A stretch of 30,971 nt of DNA from Candidatus Zixiibacteriota bacterium (GTDB taxonomy: Bacteria; RBG-13-66-14; B26-G2; WVWN01). Shown here in pieces: positions 7,296 through 15,281 of the stretch; position 1 is the first letter of the stretch; each line of letters opens with the position of its first letter. The notes under the pieces were generated by a model. It did no database searches and had not been told where the DNA came from. It was given only the letters and a program-made list of their open reading frames with translations. Position numbers and translations under genes: made by a program. Location of the stretch: the NCBI GenBank assembly GCA_030613505.1, contig JAUWLW010000034.1, positions 1 through 30,971 on the forward strand. Reading direction: 5' to 3'.

Positions 7296-7727
7296 ATGGT
7301 TAACCGAACCGTTTGGGTAGCAATCGCGGCAGCTATTATCATAGTACCCTTGGTCGGGTCTTCGGAGAATGCGGGCGACTACGTTGGCCTCGAAACGTGC
7401 GCTGCCTGCCACGCCGACGTCGCCGCCTCGTACGGCGAGACGGCGCACGCGAACGCGCTGGAGGTTTTGGAGGCCGCCGGATCGGATGGCGACCCGGAAT
7501 GCTTGAGTTGCCACGCTACGGGTCTCGAGGATTCGAAGTTCGTCGACGGCGCCGTCACGTGCGAGGCCTGCCACGGCCCGGGCGGCGAGCACGTCGCCAC
7601 CGGCGATAAGGCGGCGATAAATAAAGAGATAGGCGAGGCGGATTGCCTGAAGTGCCATACCGCCGACTGGTCGCCGGATTTCGATTACGAATCTTATAAG
7701 GCGAAGGGCCTCCACGGTTCGGAATAA
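7296..7727 (+). CDS. Four-heme cytochrome c554-like periplasmic protein
   Basis: 143 residues. A signal peptide (MVNRTVWVAIAAAIIIVPLVG) is followed by a cytochrome c554-type opening (YVGLETCAACHADVAASYGETAHA) and four CXXCH motifs: CAACH, CLSCH, CEACH, CLKCH. The CEACHGPGGEH element is the same type as CESCHGPGSEH in the 9-heme protein at 3866, so the two share a common module and may exchange electrons or have arisen by duplication. The gene has its own promoter (7238-7266) and an excellent ribosome binding site. A hairpin follows at 7757. Likely role: small soluble periplasmic electron shuttle. The redox partner is unknown. Confidence 0.85.
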   Translation: MVNRTVWVAIAAAIIIVPLVGSSENAGDYVGLETCAACHADVAASYGETAHANALEVLEAAGSDGDPECLSCHATGLEDSKFVDGAVTCEACHGPGGEHVATGDKAAINKEIGEADCLKCHTADWSPDFDYESYKAKGLHGSE

Positions 7728-7756
7728 GCCCCTCGCCGCGGTATTTAGTTAATCGC

Positions 7757-7790
7757 GAATGAAGCCGAGCTTTGGACGGCGGCTTTATTC
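7757..7790 (+). terminator. Hairpin, possible terminator or attenuator before the Rieske gene
   Basis: GAATGAAGCCG (7757-7767) pairs with CGGCTTTATTC (7780-7790) through one G-U wobble around a 12-nt loop. The U-rich part lies inside the stem, not after it. No good promoter is seen between it and ATG 7817, so partial read-through into the Rieske operon is possible. Confidence 0.45.
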
Positions 7791-7816
7791 GGCGGTTAAT
7801 TATGATGTAATTACTC

Positions 7817-8323
7817 ATGTACGAAACAGAAGCGGAACGGGACACCGGCGGCACCGCCGCCGGCGAGGAGGCTTCGGACCGGGATAGCGGCGAACGTCCG
7901 GTTGAGCGGCGGTCGTTTCTGAACGCTTTACTCTTCGGTGCGGTCTCGTTGTTAACGATGTACGGAGCGTACGCGGTAGGGCGGTACCTCTGGCCGCCGC
8001 GGGGCGAAACCGCCGGCGGCGAATTAGGGCAAGTGGAAGCCGGTACCGAAGACGAGTTTCCGGTGGGTGCCGGGAAGAAAGTGCTGTACCGGGGAGAACC
8101 GGTGTGGGTGATCCACGCGCCGTTCGGTTTCGTCGCTCTCTCGGCGGTGTGCACCCACCTCGGCTGTATCGTGGAATATGACCCCCAAAAGGAGATTTGG
8201 TGCCCGTGCCACGCGGCCTTCTTCGACCTGCGGGGCAACGTTAAGTCCGGTCCGGCGCCCAGCCCGCTGCCGTCATACCCGGTAGGTATAGTCGGCGGCA
8301 AGGTCGTCGTGGGGGAACTGTAA
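7817..8323 (+). CDS. Rieske [2Fe-2S] protein of a bc/b6f-type complex
   Basis: 168 residues. A hydrophilic N-terminal tail leads to a twin-arginine signal/anchor (ERRSFLNALLFGAVSLLTMYG, Arg pair near residues 32-33), so folding in the cytoplasm and Tat export are expected. The cluster-binding motifs are CTHLGC and CPCHAAFF, with the downstream GPAPSPLP loop typical of Rieske proteins. It transfers an electron from quinol bound at the Qo site of cytochrome b to a periplasmic c-type partner. No clear ribosome binding site precedes ATG 7817, and an in-frame stop just upstream (7808-7810) leaves no alternative. The stop overlaps the ATG of the cytochrome b gene (TAATG at 8321-8325). Confidence 0.93.
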   Translation: MYETEAERDTGGTAAGEEASDRDSGERPVERRSFLNALLFGAVSLLTMYGAYAVGRYLWPPRGETAGGELGQVEAGTEDEFPVGAGKKVLYRGEPVWVIHAPFGFVALSAVCTHLGCIVEYDPQKEIWCPCHAAFFDLRGNVKSGPAPSPLPSYPVGIVGGKVVVGEL

Positions 8324-9069
8324 TGGCGGAAGGGCGGAAGAGCTTCGCGGACCGCGCGGTCGAGTGGATCGCGAATAACGTAAATCTGCGGGCGCTCGTA
8401 AATTTATTCGGGACGTTTACGGGGTTCTTGTACGGTGAACTGGACGAGCGTCTCGAGCTGGGGGAGGCCGTTAAAAAACAGTTGCGTAAGCCGATATCGG
8501 GCCGGGTCAGCCGCTGGTGGGGATGTTTCGGCGGCATTACGTTCCTTTTATTCATGATCCAGGTTGTCACCGGCGTCCTGTTGGCGATTTATTACCGTCC
8601 CACGGTCGACGGTGCGCACGATAGCATCCTCTTTATTATGAACGACGTCCGGTACGGGTGGTTGATCCGGAGCGTGCACCGGTACGCGGCGGAACTGATG
8701 GTTCTTACGGTTATGATCCACATGGTGAAGATTTTCCTCAGCGGCGCGTATAAACCCCCGCGCGAACTGACTTGGGTCTCGGGCGTTCTCCTCTTGTTGC
8801 TGACGTTGACTTTCGGTTTTACCGGCTACTTACTACCCTGGGATCAACGGGCGTATTGGGCTACGACTGTCGGCACGGAGATGGCCCACTCGGTCCCGCT
8901 GGTCGGGGAATATCTCTCGACCGCGCTCAAGGGAGGAGGCGTAATCGGCCAACGGACGCTTAGCCGCTTCTACGCCCTACACGTAATTATACTTCCGTGG
9001 GTGCTGACCTTTTTTCTGATGTCGCATCTCTTAATGATCCGGCGGCAGGGCGCCTACGAGCCGCAGTAG
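8323..9069 (+). CDS. Cytochrome b6-type N-terminal cytochrome b subunit
   Basis: 248 residues with four transmembrane helices after an N-terminal amphipathic segment. Heme ligands come in two pairs: His-x13-His in helix B (RSVHRYAAELMVLTVMIH) and His-x14-His in helix D (HVIILPWVLTFFLMSH). The 14-residue spacing is that of b6f and firmicute-type cytochromes b, while mitochondrial-type bc1 has 13. TGYLLPWDQRAYWAT is the conserved Qo-side region. The protein lacks the C-terminal helices, which are encoded by the next gene, so cytochrome b is split as in b6f. It should oxidise menaquinol and bifurcate electrons to the Rieske protein and the b hemes. Confidence 0.94.
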   Translation: MAEGRKSFADRAVEWIANNVNLRALVNLFGTFTGFLYGELDERLELGEAVKKQLRKPISGRVSRWWGCFGGITFLLFMIQVVTGVLLAIYYRPTVDGAHDSILFIMNDVRYGWLIRSVHRYAAELMVLTVMIHMVKIFLSGAYKPPRELTWVSGVLLLLLTLTFGFTGYLLPWDQRAYWATTVGTEMAHSVPLVGEYLSTALKGGGVIGQRTLSRFYALHVIILPWVLTFFLMSHLLMIRRQGAYEPQ

Positions 9070-9082
9070 CGGGGGTCGTTCC

Positions 9083-9463
9083 ATGGCGCGCAAAGACCAT
9101 CCCTTCTTTCCCCATCATGCCCTCGAGCAGGCTTTACAGTTTTTCATACTCGTAGCTGTCCTGTTAGCCTTAACGCTGTGGCGGCCGGCCGGCCTGGCGG
9201 ATAAGGCCGACCCGTTAAATACGCCCGAGCACGTAAAACCCGAATGGTATTTCCTGGCGGAGTACCAAATGCTAAAAGTGGTCCCCCGGACGGTGGGGAT
9301 CGTAGGTATGGGTTTGGTTGCAGCGTTAATCCTCGTATTCCCTTTCTTGTTAGACCGCGACAAGGCTAAATACCGGCCGCTGCAAAGGCCGCTCTTCTTT
9401 TTCAGCGGTATTATTTTCGTCGTCTCGTACGTAATACTTACCGTATGGGGCCATTACTCGTGA
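9083..9463 (+). CDS. Cytochrome b C-terminal subunit (subunit IV-like)
   Basis: 126 residues with three predicted membrane helices (LEQALQFFILVAVLLALTL, GIVGMGLVAALILVFPFLL, PLFFFSGIIFVVSYVILTVW). It carries the Qo-site PEWY motif within HVKPEWYFLAEYQML, the hallmark of subunit IV/the C-terminal part of cytochrome b. It starts 13 bp after the b6-type gene and completes the split cytochrome b. The length is somewhat short of chloroplast subunit IV (about 160 residues) but within the range of bacterial split forms. Confidence 0.92.
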   Translation: MARKDHPFFPHHALEQALQFFILVAVLLALTLWRPAGLADKADPLNTPEHVKPEWYFLAEYQMLKVVPRTVGIVGMGLVAALILVFPFLLDRDKAKYRPLQRPLFFFSGIIFVVSYVILTVWGHYS

Positions 9464-9511
9464 CCGCGGCGCGTAGCGGCCGCTTACCTAAGGGGTAAGG
9501 CGTTCAATCCC

Positions 9512-10729
9512 GTGAAATTGGGCACGTACTTACGCTGGAGTCTTGCGGTCTTGGCGGCGGCTGTCGCCGCGTCGGCCGCGAGGCCTACAGAAGCCTGCGT
9601 CGATTGCCACGACGGCTGGCCCGAGCTCAAGCAGTGGAAAGAGAGCTCCCACGCCGCCGCGGGCGTGGGTTGCGCCGACTGCCACGGTGGCGACGCGAAC
9701 GCCGTTTCGATGGACGCGGTCCGCCGGGCGGCCGGCTACGTAGGTAAATTCCCGCGCGAGGCCGTCCCGCGAATGTGCGCGCGGTGTCACAGCGACCCCG
9801 CGGCGATGAAACAGTACGACCTCCCTTTCAATCAGTACGACGAGTACGTGACCAGCGTCCACGGCCGGCGTCTCGCCGCCGGGGACCGCAACGTGGCCGT
9901 GTGTACCGATTGCCACGGTGCGCACCTGGTATTACCCGGGGGCGACGGCCGCTCGTCGGTTAATAAGATAAACGTGCCGGCGACCTGCCGCAGGTGCCAC
10001 GGCGACGAGGCTTTGATGGCCCGGTACGGCCTACCCGCCGGTACTTATGAGAAATATGCCCAAAGCGTCCACGGTCGGATGCTTCTGGAACAACAGATAA
10101 CGGGCGTACCGAGCTGTGCCGACTGCCACGGTAACCACGGCGCTGCGCCGCCGGGGGTTAGCGAAGCCGTCAACGTTTGCGGCCACTGCCACGTAAATCA
10201 GCGGCAATATTATAGTGAGAGCCCTCACGCCCCGGCGGGGCAGGTACGGGAGGGGTGCGTTACCTGCCACGGCAATCATTTAATCGCGAAGCCGGACGAC
10301 GAGTTGTATACCGGTACGCGCCGGGGCGCTTGCGGCTCGTGCCACGAACGCGACTCGAGCGCTTATAGGGACGCCCTGCGCATTGCCGATTCCTTCGCCG
10401 GCGCCAAAAGGGCGGTGGAGGAGGCGCGAGGCCGGCTCGAGGTGGCGCGCGCGCGGGCGATTTCAGTCGGACGGTGGGAGCAACGGTTGGACGAGGCCGA
10501 GGCGAAGATCACGGAGGCCTACCCGGTAGCGCACTCCCTCTCGCTGGCCAAAATAAACGACCTCAACCGCGAGGCCGTGGTGGGCGCCCACGACGTCGAG
10601 GGCGAGATAGCCCAGGCATTCCGGGAGCGCAAGCACAGGAAAGAGATACTGGCTTTTTTATTGGGTCTCATTTTATTAATTTTGCTGCTGCTCGGACTCA
10701 AGTGGCGCCGACTTTTCAAGAACCTTTAA
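9512..10729 (+). CDS. Nine-heme membrane-anchored cytochrome c
   Basis: 405 residues: signal peptide, nine CXXCH motifs (CVDCH, CADCH, CARCH, CTDCH, CRRCH, CADCH, CGHCH, CVTCH, CGSCH) within about residues 29-277, a charged helical/coiled-coil segment (about 280-375) containing VVGAHDVEGEI, and a C-terminal transmembrane helix (EILAFLLGLILLILLLLGL) with a short basic cytoplasmic tail. Repeated YxxSVHG segments precede heme pairs. The gene starts with GTG 9512 after AAGGGGTAAGG-like purines at 9490-9500. Its position directly after cytochrome b makes it the likely electron acceptor replacing cytochrome c1/f. That is inference from context; no biochemical analogue is certain. Confidence 0.87.
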   Translation: MKLGTYLRWSLAVLAAAVAASAARPTEACVDCHDGWPELKQWKESSHAAAGVGCADCHGGDANAVSMDAVRRAAGYVGKFPREAVPRMCARCHSDPAAMKQYDLPFNQYDEYVTSVHGRRLAAGDRNVAVCTDCHGAHLVLPGGDGRSSVNKINVPATCRRCHGDEALMARYGLPAGTYEKYAQSVHGRMLLEQQITGVPSCADCHGNHGAAPPGVSEAVNVCGHCHVNQRQYYSESPHAPAGQVREGCVTCHGNHLIAKPDDELYTGTRRGACGSCHERDSSAYRDALRIADSFAGAKRAVEEARGRLEVARARAISVGRWEQRLDEAEAKITEAYPVAHSLSLAKINDLNREAVVGAHDVEGEIAQAFRERKHRKEILAFLLGLILLILLLLGLKWRRLFKNL

Positions 10730-10789
10730 CACTTCCCTCGATAACTTACGCGCGAAGCGGCGCTGGTTTCACCCGGGCGCCGTCTGGTC

Positions 10790-13000
10790 ATGGCGAGTTT
10801 ACTACTTGACTTCTGGCAATTTCTAAAACAACACCGCAAGGCGTTGAGGAGGGCGGCGCTGGCGGTTGCCGTCCTCGTCGTCGTTGTCGCGGCGATTTTC
10901 GTACGCATTTCGGAGTCGCCGCGTTTTTGCTACGCCTGCCACATAATGCGGCCTTATTACCGCGCGTGGGAGGAATCGTCGCATAAAGAAGTTAATTGTC
11001 TCGAATGCCACTACCCCCCCACAATCGGCGGCCACGTAAAAAGTAAGTTCGTTGCGATTTCACAGATCGTGCAGTATTTCACGGGTTCGTACGGGACGAG
11101 GTTCTGGGCGGAGATTGACGACGACGCTTGTTTGCGCGAGGGCTGCCACGATACCCGGCTTCTCTCCGGTGCGGTAACCTTCAAAGAGGATATCGCTTTC
11201 GACCACGCCTTTCACCTGGGCGAAATGCGCCGCGGCAAGAGGCTCCGCTGCACCTCCTGTCACTCCCAAATGGTCATCGGGACCCACATCGAGGTCACGG
11301 AGTCGGTGTGCTTTACATGCCATTTCAAGGACGCCGTTCTGGGGAAAGGCACCGCCGATTGCTTGATATGTCACGGCCCGCCGGGAAAGTCGGTCACGTA
11401 TAAGGGCGTGACGTTTGACCACGCCGCTTACCTTGAGCGCGACGTGCCCTGTGCCAAGTGCCATATGCACGTCGTCGAAGGTGACGGCCGCGTCCCGGAG
11501 ACGAGGTGCTACAGTTGCCACGGCGACAGATCCAATATGGTATCCGACCCGGTATTGCTCCACCGGACCCACGTGACGGACCACAAGGTCGAATGTTTCG
11601 AGTGTCATCTCGAGATCCGGCACGGCGCTTTGGAGCTGTCGCCGCTCCTGGCGCCGGAGTGTTCCACCTGCCACGGCGACCGGCATTCGGTCCAGGAGGG
11701 TGTTTATATCGGTACCGGCGGCCTCGACACGCCGAGCGTGGCGAGCGCGATGTTCGACGGCCAAGTGTCGTGCTCCGGCTGCCACACCGCCTCCGGCCAC
11801 GCCGGGACCGCCGGGTTCCCTCGGGCCACCCGGGGGTCTTGTGTTTCCTGTCACGGCGTCGCTTTCGGCCAGGTGTATGATAGTTGGACAACTGAAACCA
11901 AGAAGTCGTACGAAAAGGCGAAGGCGATGGTAGCTGCGGCGAAAGCCACCGTGTACGCCACCGGTTCCTCCGACCCGGCGCGCGCCCACGCGCGGACGCT
12001 TATCGCGCAGGCCGAGAAGAACCTCGAGCTCGTAGCGGAGGACGGAAGCTACGGTGCGCACAACGTGATCTACGCCAACGCGTTGATAGAAACCGCGGTG
12101 ACGAAAGCGGCCGGCGCCGCGAAGGCGGCGGGGCGCAAAATCCATTACGCGCCGGCGACTTTCCGCGTACCGGCCGAAGAAGATACCTGCGCCTGGCGGT
12201 GCCACTTCGGCATCGAACGCCGGGTAATCGCCGTCGGCGGTAAAAGTTTCGACCACGGCGGTCACCTATCCCGGGGCGGCATCGAATGCGCCTCCTGTCA
12301 CGACCTCGAGCGGCACGGCCTAACGCTCCCGACCGCGTACAATTGTTCCGCCTGCCATCACGCGCGCGGCGACGTCGACTGCTCGAGTTGCCACGGCGAC
12401 GTCTCTCGCCTTTCCGTAACCTACCGCGACCGGGAGTTTGACCACGGCGTACACTCAGCGCGGTCGGGGTTGGGGTGTAACGGGTGTCACCCGGCTGACA
12501 GTCCCTCGGTAGTCCGGGCCGACTGTTCTAGTTGCCACCACAAAGACGAGGCGAAAAACTGCGCCTCGTGCCACGCGACGCAGGCTAAAATGTTGGCGGG
12601 GTTCGGCGCGGCCCGTGGGAGGGGGAAACCCTCGCCGATGGCGACGTTGGGATGCAAGGCCTGCCACAGCCAGCCGCCGGTACGCCCCGACGCCGGTGCT
12701 TGCACGAAATGCCATCCTGCCGGGTACGCCAATATATTTAAAGCGTGGGGGAAGACCTCCCAGGAGAATTACCGCAAGCTCAGTATTAAAATCGAGGAAG
12801 CCCGACGCCATAGGACCGCGCTCGCCGGCGTCGCCGTCGACGGCCGCAACGGCGCCGAAATCTATAGGCGGGCCGAGGCGGACCTTAAATGGGCGGGGGC
12901 CGACGGTTCGTGGGGCACGCATAACAACGCGTACGTCAACGAGATACTCAAGAAAGATGCCGACGAGCTCGAGCAGGTTTTAACGGAAATGGGGGATTAA
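10790..13000 (+). CDS. NapC/NirT-headed giant multiheme cytochrome c (19 CXXCH plus 2 atypical sites)
   Basis: 736 residues. One N-terminal transmembrane anchor (about 20-42) precedes the NapC/NirT-like quinol-oxidising head: FCYACHIMRPYYRAWEESSH, CLECH, then CLREGCH, a CX4CH site. A long periplasmic part follows with repeated heme pairs and FDHxxHL motifs of the cytochrome c7/c3 type. In total there are 19 CXXCH motifs, one CX4CH and one CX3CH (CAWRCH near residue 465). Two related helical modules occur, ending in DGSYGAHNVIYA and DGSWGTHNNAYV, so the protein is probably a tandem duplication of a heme-rich unit. It is likely an inner-membrane quinol-to-periplasm electron wire. No strong ribosome binding site is seen at ATG 10790; the gene is 60 bp from its neighbour. 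Confidence 0.87.
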   Translation: MASLLLDFWQFLKQHRKALRRAALAVAVLVVVVAAIFVRISESPRFCYACHIMRPYYRAWEESSHKEVNCLECHYPPTIGGHVKSKFVAISQIVQYFTGSYGTRFWAEIDDDACLREGCHDTRLLSGAVTFKEDIAFDHAFHLGEMRRGKRLRCTSCHSQMVIGTHIEVTESVCFTCHFKDAVLGKGTADCLICHGPPGKSVTYKGVTFDHAAYLERDVPCAKCHMHVVEGDGRVPETRCYSCHGDRSNMVSDPVLLHRTHVTDHKVECFECHLEIRHGALELSPLLAPECSTCHGDRHSVQEGVYIGTGGLDTPSVASAMFDGQVSCSGCHTASGHAGTAGFPRATRGSCVSCHGVAFGQVYDSWTTETKKSYEKAKAMVAAAKATVYATGSSDPARAHARTLIAQAEKNLELVAEDGSYGAHNVIYANALIETAVTKAAGAAKAAGRKIHYAPATFRVPAEEDTCAWRCHFGIERRVIAVGGKSFDHGGHLSRGGIECASCHDLERHGLTLPTAYNCSACHHARGDVDCSSCHGDVSRLSVTYRDREFDHGVHSARSGLGCNGCHPADSPSVVRADCSSCHHKDEAKNCASCHATQAKMLAGFGAARGRGKPSPMATLGCKACHSQPPVRPDAGACTKCHPAGYANIFKAWGKTSQENYRKLSIKIEEARRHRTALAGVAVDGRNGAEIYRRAEADLKWAGADGSWGTHNNAYVNEILKKDADELEQVLTEMGD

Positions 13001-13052
13001 GGTGGCGGGGGCTTGCGGGCCCGGTACCCGTGCCGCGGTTGAAATCGGGACG

Positions 13053-13081
13053 TTGACGCCAGCGTTTTTAAATGGTATAAT
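13053..13081 (+). promoter_or_regulatory. Strong extended -10 sigma-70-like promoter
   Basis: TTGACG (13053-13058), a 17-bp spacer and TATAAT (13076-13081) preceded by TGG (extended -10). A second TATAAT at 13106-13111 lacks a -35. It drives the CbcL-like/ResB/CcsA unit with a leader of about 65 nt. Confidence 0.78.
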
Positions 13082-13151
13082 TTATAGATAATTATATTAG
13101 TAATGTATAATACGCCGACGGCGTGACTTCAGTTATTTTCCTACGTTAAGA

Positions 13152-15221
13152 ATGCTGAGTTCCTCGACCGTAAGGATAGCATTGGCGGTCGCGGCTATCG
13201 CCGCGGCGGCGAACGGCGCCGACCTGAGCAAGTGCGATATGTGCCACAAGCCGGCCGGCAAGCCGGCGCCGGCTATTCCGGGCGGCCTGTACGCCTCGCC
13301 CCACGCGGGCGTTAGCTGTTTGACCTGCCACACGGGCGCCTCGCAGCCGCACAAAGGCGGCGTGGCTGCGCGCGGGTGCACCTCGTGCCACGGTGAAGCC
13401 GGGAGAGAGCTGACGGCGAGCGCCCACGGCGCGGGCGTCGAAGGCGCGCCCACTTGCTATACGTGCCACGGCGCCGGCCACCGCGTAACCTCTCTCGCCG
13501 CGGAGCATTTGCAGCCGACGTACGGGCCCCGGATCTGCGCCCGGTGCCACGCCAAGGAGACCGAGGTTTATCTGAAGAGCGCGCACGCCCGGGCCGCGGC
13601 GGCGGGCAACGGCCTTGCGCCGACGTGCGACCTCTGCCACGGCGACGCACACGCGACTGAGCCGGTCGCAACCGACCACCAGCTGTCGGCCGCGCACCAG
13701 CCGGCGTTTTGCGGGGGTTGCCACCGCGGCAAGAAAGCGGCGCCGGACTCGCCTTTCTCGATTCCGGACCCGCGGGCGGCCCTCCTATCGAGCGTACACG
13801 GCGAAATTAACCCGGAGGCCGGGACCTATAACGCCAACTGCGCGGATTGTCACTACTTGCACGACGAGCAGCCGGCCTGGCATTACGCCTCCTCTACCCA
13901 CTTTATGAACGTCGCCCAAACCTGCGGCGTGTGCCACGAGCGCGAGTACGAGCTTTATGCCTCCAGCGTCCACGGCATGGCGGTGGCCGCCGGAGTGCGC
14001 GACGCGCCGACGTGCCCCGACTGCCACGGCGACCACGGCGTCGTCGCCGTCGCCGAATACGAAGGCGAGGGGCGCGGGACGCGGGTCGTCGCGACGTGCT
14101 CGAGCTGCCACTACTCGCTGGCCCTCAGCGCCAAGTTCAACCTCCCCAACGACCGCGTCGAGACGTTCGAACGGAGCTACCACGGCGTCGTCTCGGAGGG
14201 GGGCAAGACGACGGCCGCCGACTGCGGCAGCTGCCACCGCGTTCACGACGTCCTGCCCGCCTCCAATCCCCGGTCCAGCGTCTACGCGGCCAACCTGGAA
14301 GCGACGTGCGGCGCTTGCCATATACGCGTCACGGAGAGGTTCGTCGGTACGAACGTCCACGACCCGGCGGAGCACGCGCGGCGGTCCCCGTCGGACTACG
14401 TGGCTTTGGCGTACATTATTTTGATCGTCGTAATCCTAGGCGGCATGGTAGCGCACAACACGGTAGATTACGTCGTTAAAGTACGGGCCATCAAACGGGC
14501 CCGGCACGAGCCGCGCAAGGTGCACGAGCGCCTTAGGGTATCGGAGCGTATCCAACACCTCGTGCTGATTATGAGCTTCGCGGCTCTCGCTTTCACCGGC
14601 TTCGCCATTAAGTTCCCCTCCGCATTCCTTTTCTCGTGGTTGGTGCGGTTGGAGGGCCCGTATTCCGTGCGCGTCACGGCACACAAAGTCTTCGCCGTAA
14701 TCTTGATCGCCGCCTCTATTTTCCACATAAGCTATTTGCTGTTTACGCGACAAGGCCGCGCGCGCCTCCGGTCGATCTGGCCTCGCGCGGGAGACTTCCG
14801 CCAGGCGGTACGGACGACCTTACACGCCTTCGGCTTTGTCAAGAGCAAACCCGAGTTCGGCGAGTTCAATTACGCCGAGAAGGCTGAATACTGGGCTTTG
14901 ATTTGGGGTATCGCCATAATGGCCTTAACCGGTTTGTTCGTGTGGCTCGATCCGTACATCCAACAGTTTTTCCCGTATTGGCTCTACGAAGTCTTACGGA
15001 CGATACATTTTTACGAGGCGATCCTTGCGGTATCGTCGATCGTCATATGGCATTTCTATCACGTCATCTTTGACCCCTCCGTGTATCCGATGAATTTCGC
15101 TTGGCTCGACGGGAAGATACCGGAAAAGTTAATAGTCGAAGAAAGAAAGCGGTATTTGAGAGAGCTAAGGCGTTCCAAGAGCGAAGTGGAGCCTGAAACC
15201 AAGGATGAGGCGGAGGATTAA
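13152..15221 (+). CDS. CbcL-like fusion: 13-heme cytochrome c plus membrane cytochrome b
   Basis: 689 residues. A signal peptide is followed by a periplasmic region (about 27-400) with thirteen CXXCH motifs (CDMCH first, CGACH last), several preceded by SxHG/SAH segments. The C-terminal third (about 415-650) has five membrane helices with histidines in suitable places (VAHN, IQHL, TAHK, FHISY, TIHFYEA, WHFYHVI), matching the diheme cytochrome b of the HydC/FdnI type. The same fusion plan is found in Geobacter CbcL, a menaquinol dehydrogenase for low-potential extracellular electron transfer, which has nine c hemes. The role is thus probably menaquinol oxidation with transfer to periplasmic cytochromes, by homology of architecture. 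The C-terminus is a charged cytoplasmic tail. Confidence 0.88.
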   Translation: MLSSSTVRIALAVAAIAAAANGADLSKCDMCHKPAGKPAPAIPGGLYASPHAGVSCLTCHTGASQPHKGGVAARGCTSCHGEAGRELTASAHGAGVEGAPTCYTCHGAGHRVTSLAAEHLQPTYGPRICARCHAKETEVYLKSAHARAAAAGNGLAPTCDLCHGDAHATEPVATDHQLSAAHQPAFCGGCHRGKKAAPDSPFSIPDPRAALLSSVHGEINPEAGTYNANCADCHYLHDEQPAWHYASSTHFMNVAQTCGVCHEREYELYASSVHGMAVAAGVRDAPTCPDCHGDHGVVAVAEYEGEGRGTRVVATCSSCHYSLALSAKFNLPNDRVETFERSYHGVVSEGGKTTAADCGSCHRVHDVLPASNPRSSVYAANLEATCGACHIRVTERFVGTNVHDPAEHARRSPSDYVALAYIILIVVILGGMVAHNTVDYVVKVRAIKRARHEPRKVHERLRVSERIQHLVLIMSFAALAFTGFAIKFPSAFLFSWLVRLEGPYSVRVTAHKVFAVILIAASIFHISYLLFTRQGRARLRSIWPRAGDFRQAVRTTLHAFGFVKSKPEFGEFNYAEKAEYWALIWGIAIMALTGLFVWLDPYIQQFFPYWLYEVLRTIHFYEAILAVSSIVIWHFYHVIFDPSVYPMNFAWLDGKIPEKLIVEERKRYLRELRRSKSEVEPETKDEAED

Positions 15222-15281
15222 ACCGGCGCGAGCGCGGGTACGCCGCCAGCTCAGAGTAGATTCTGTAAAGGTTGTCTGTAT

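Noticed and set aside
11060-12265. 401-codon open frame on the minus strand
   Set aside because: It is antisense to the giant cytochrome, whose 19 CXXCH motifs prove the plus-strand frame.
9600-14350. Many spaced copies of TGCCACGGC-like strings, superficially like a repeat array
   Set aside because: Spacing is irregular and each copy encodes a CXXCH motif, so this is protein-level repetition and not CRISPR or a DNA repeat array.
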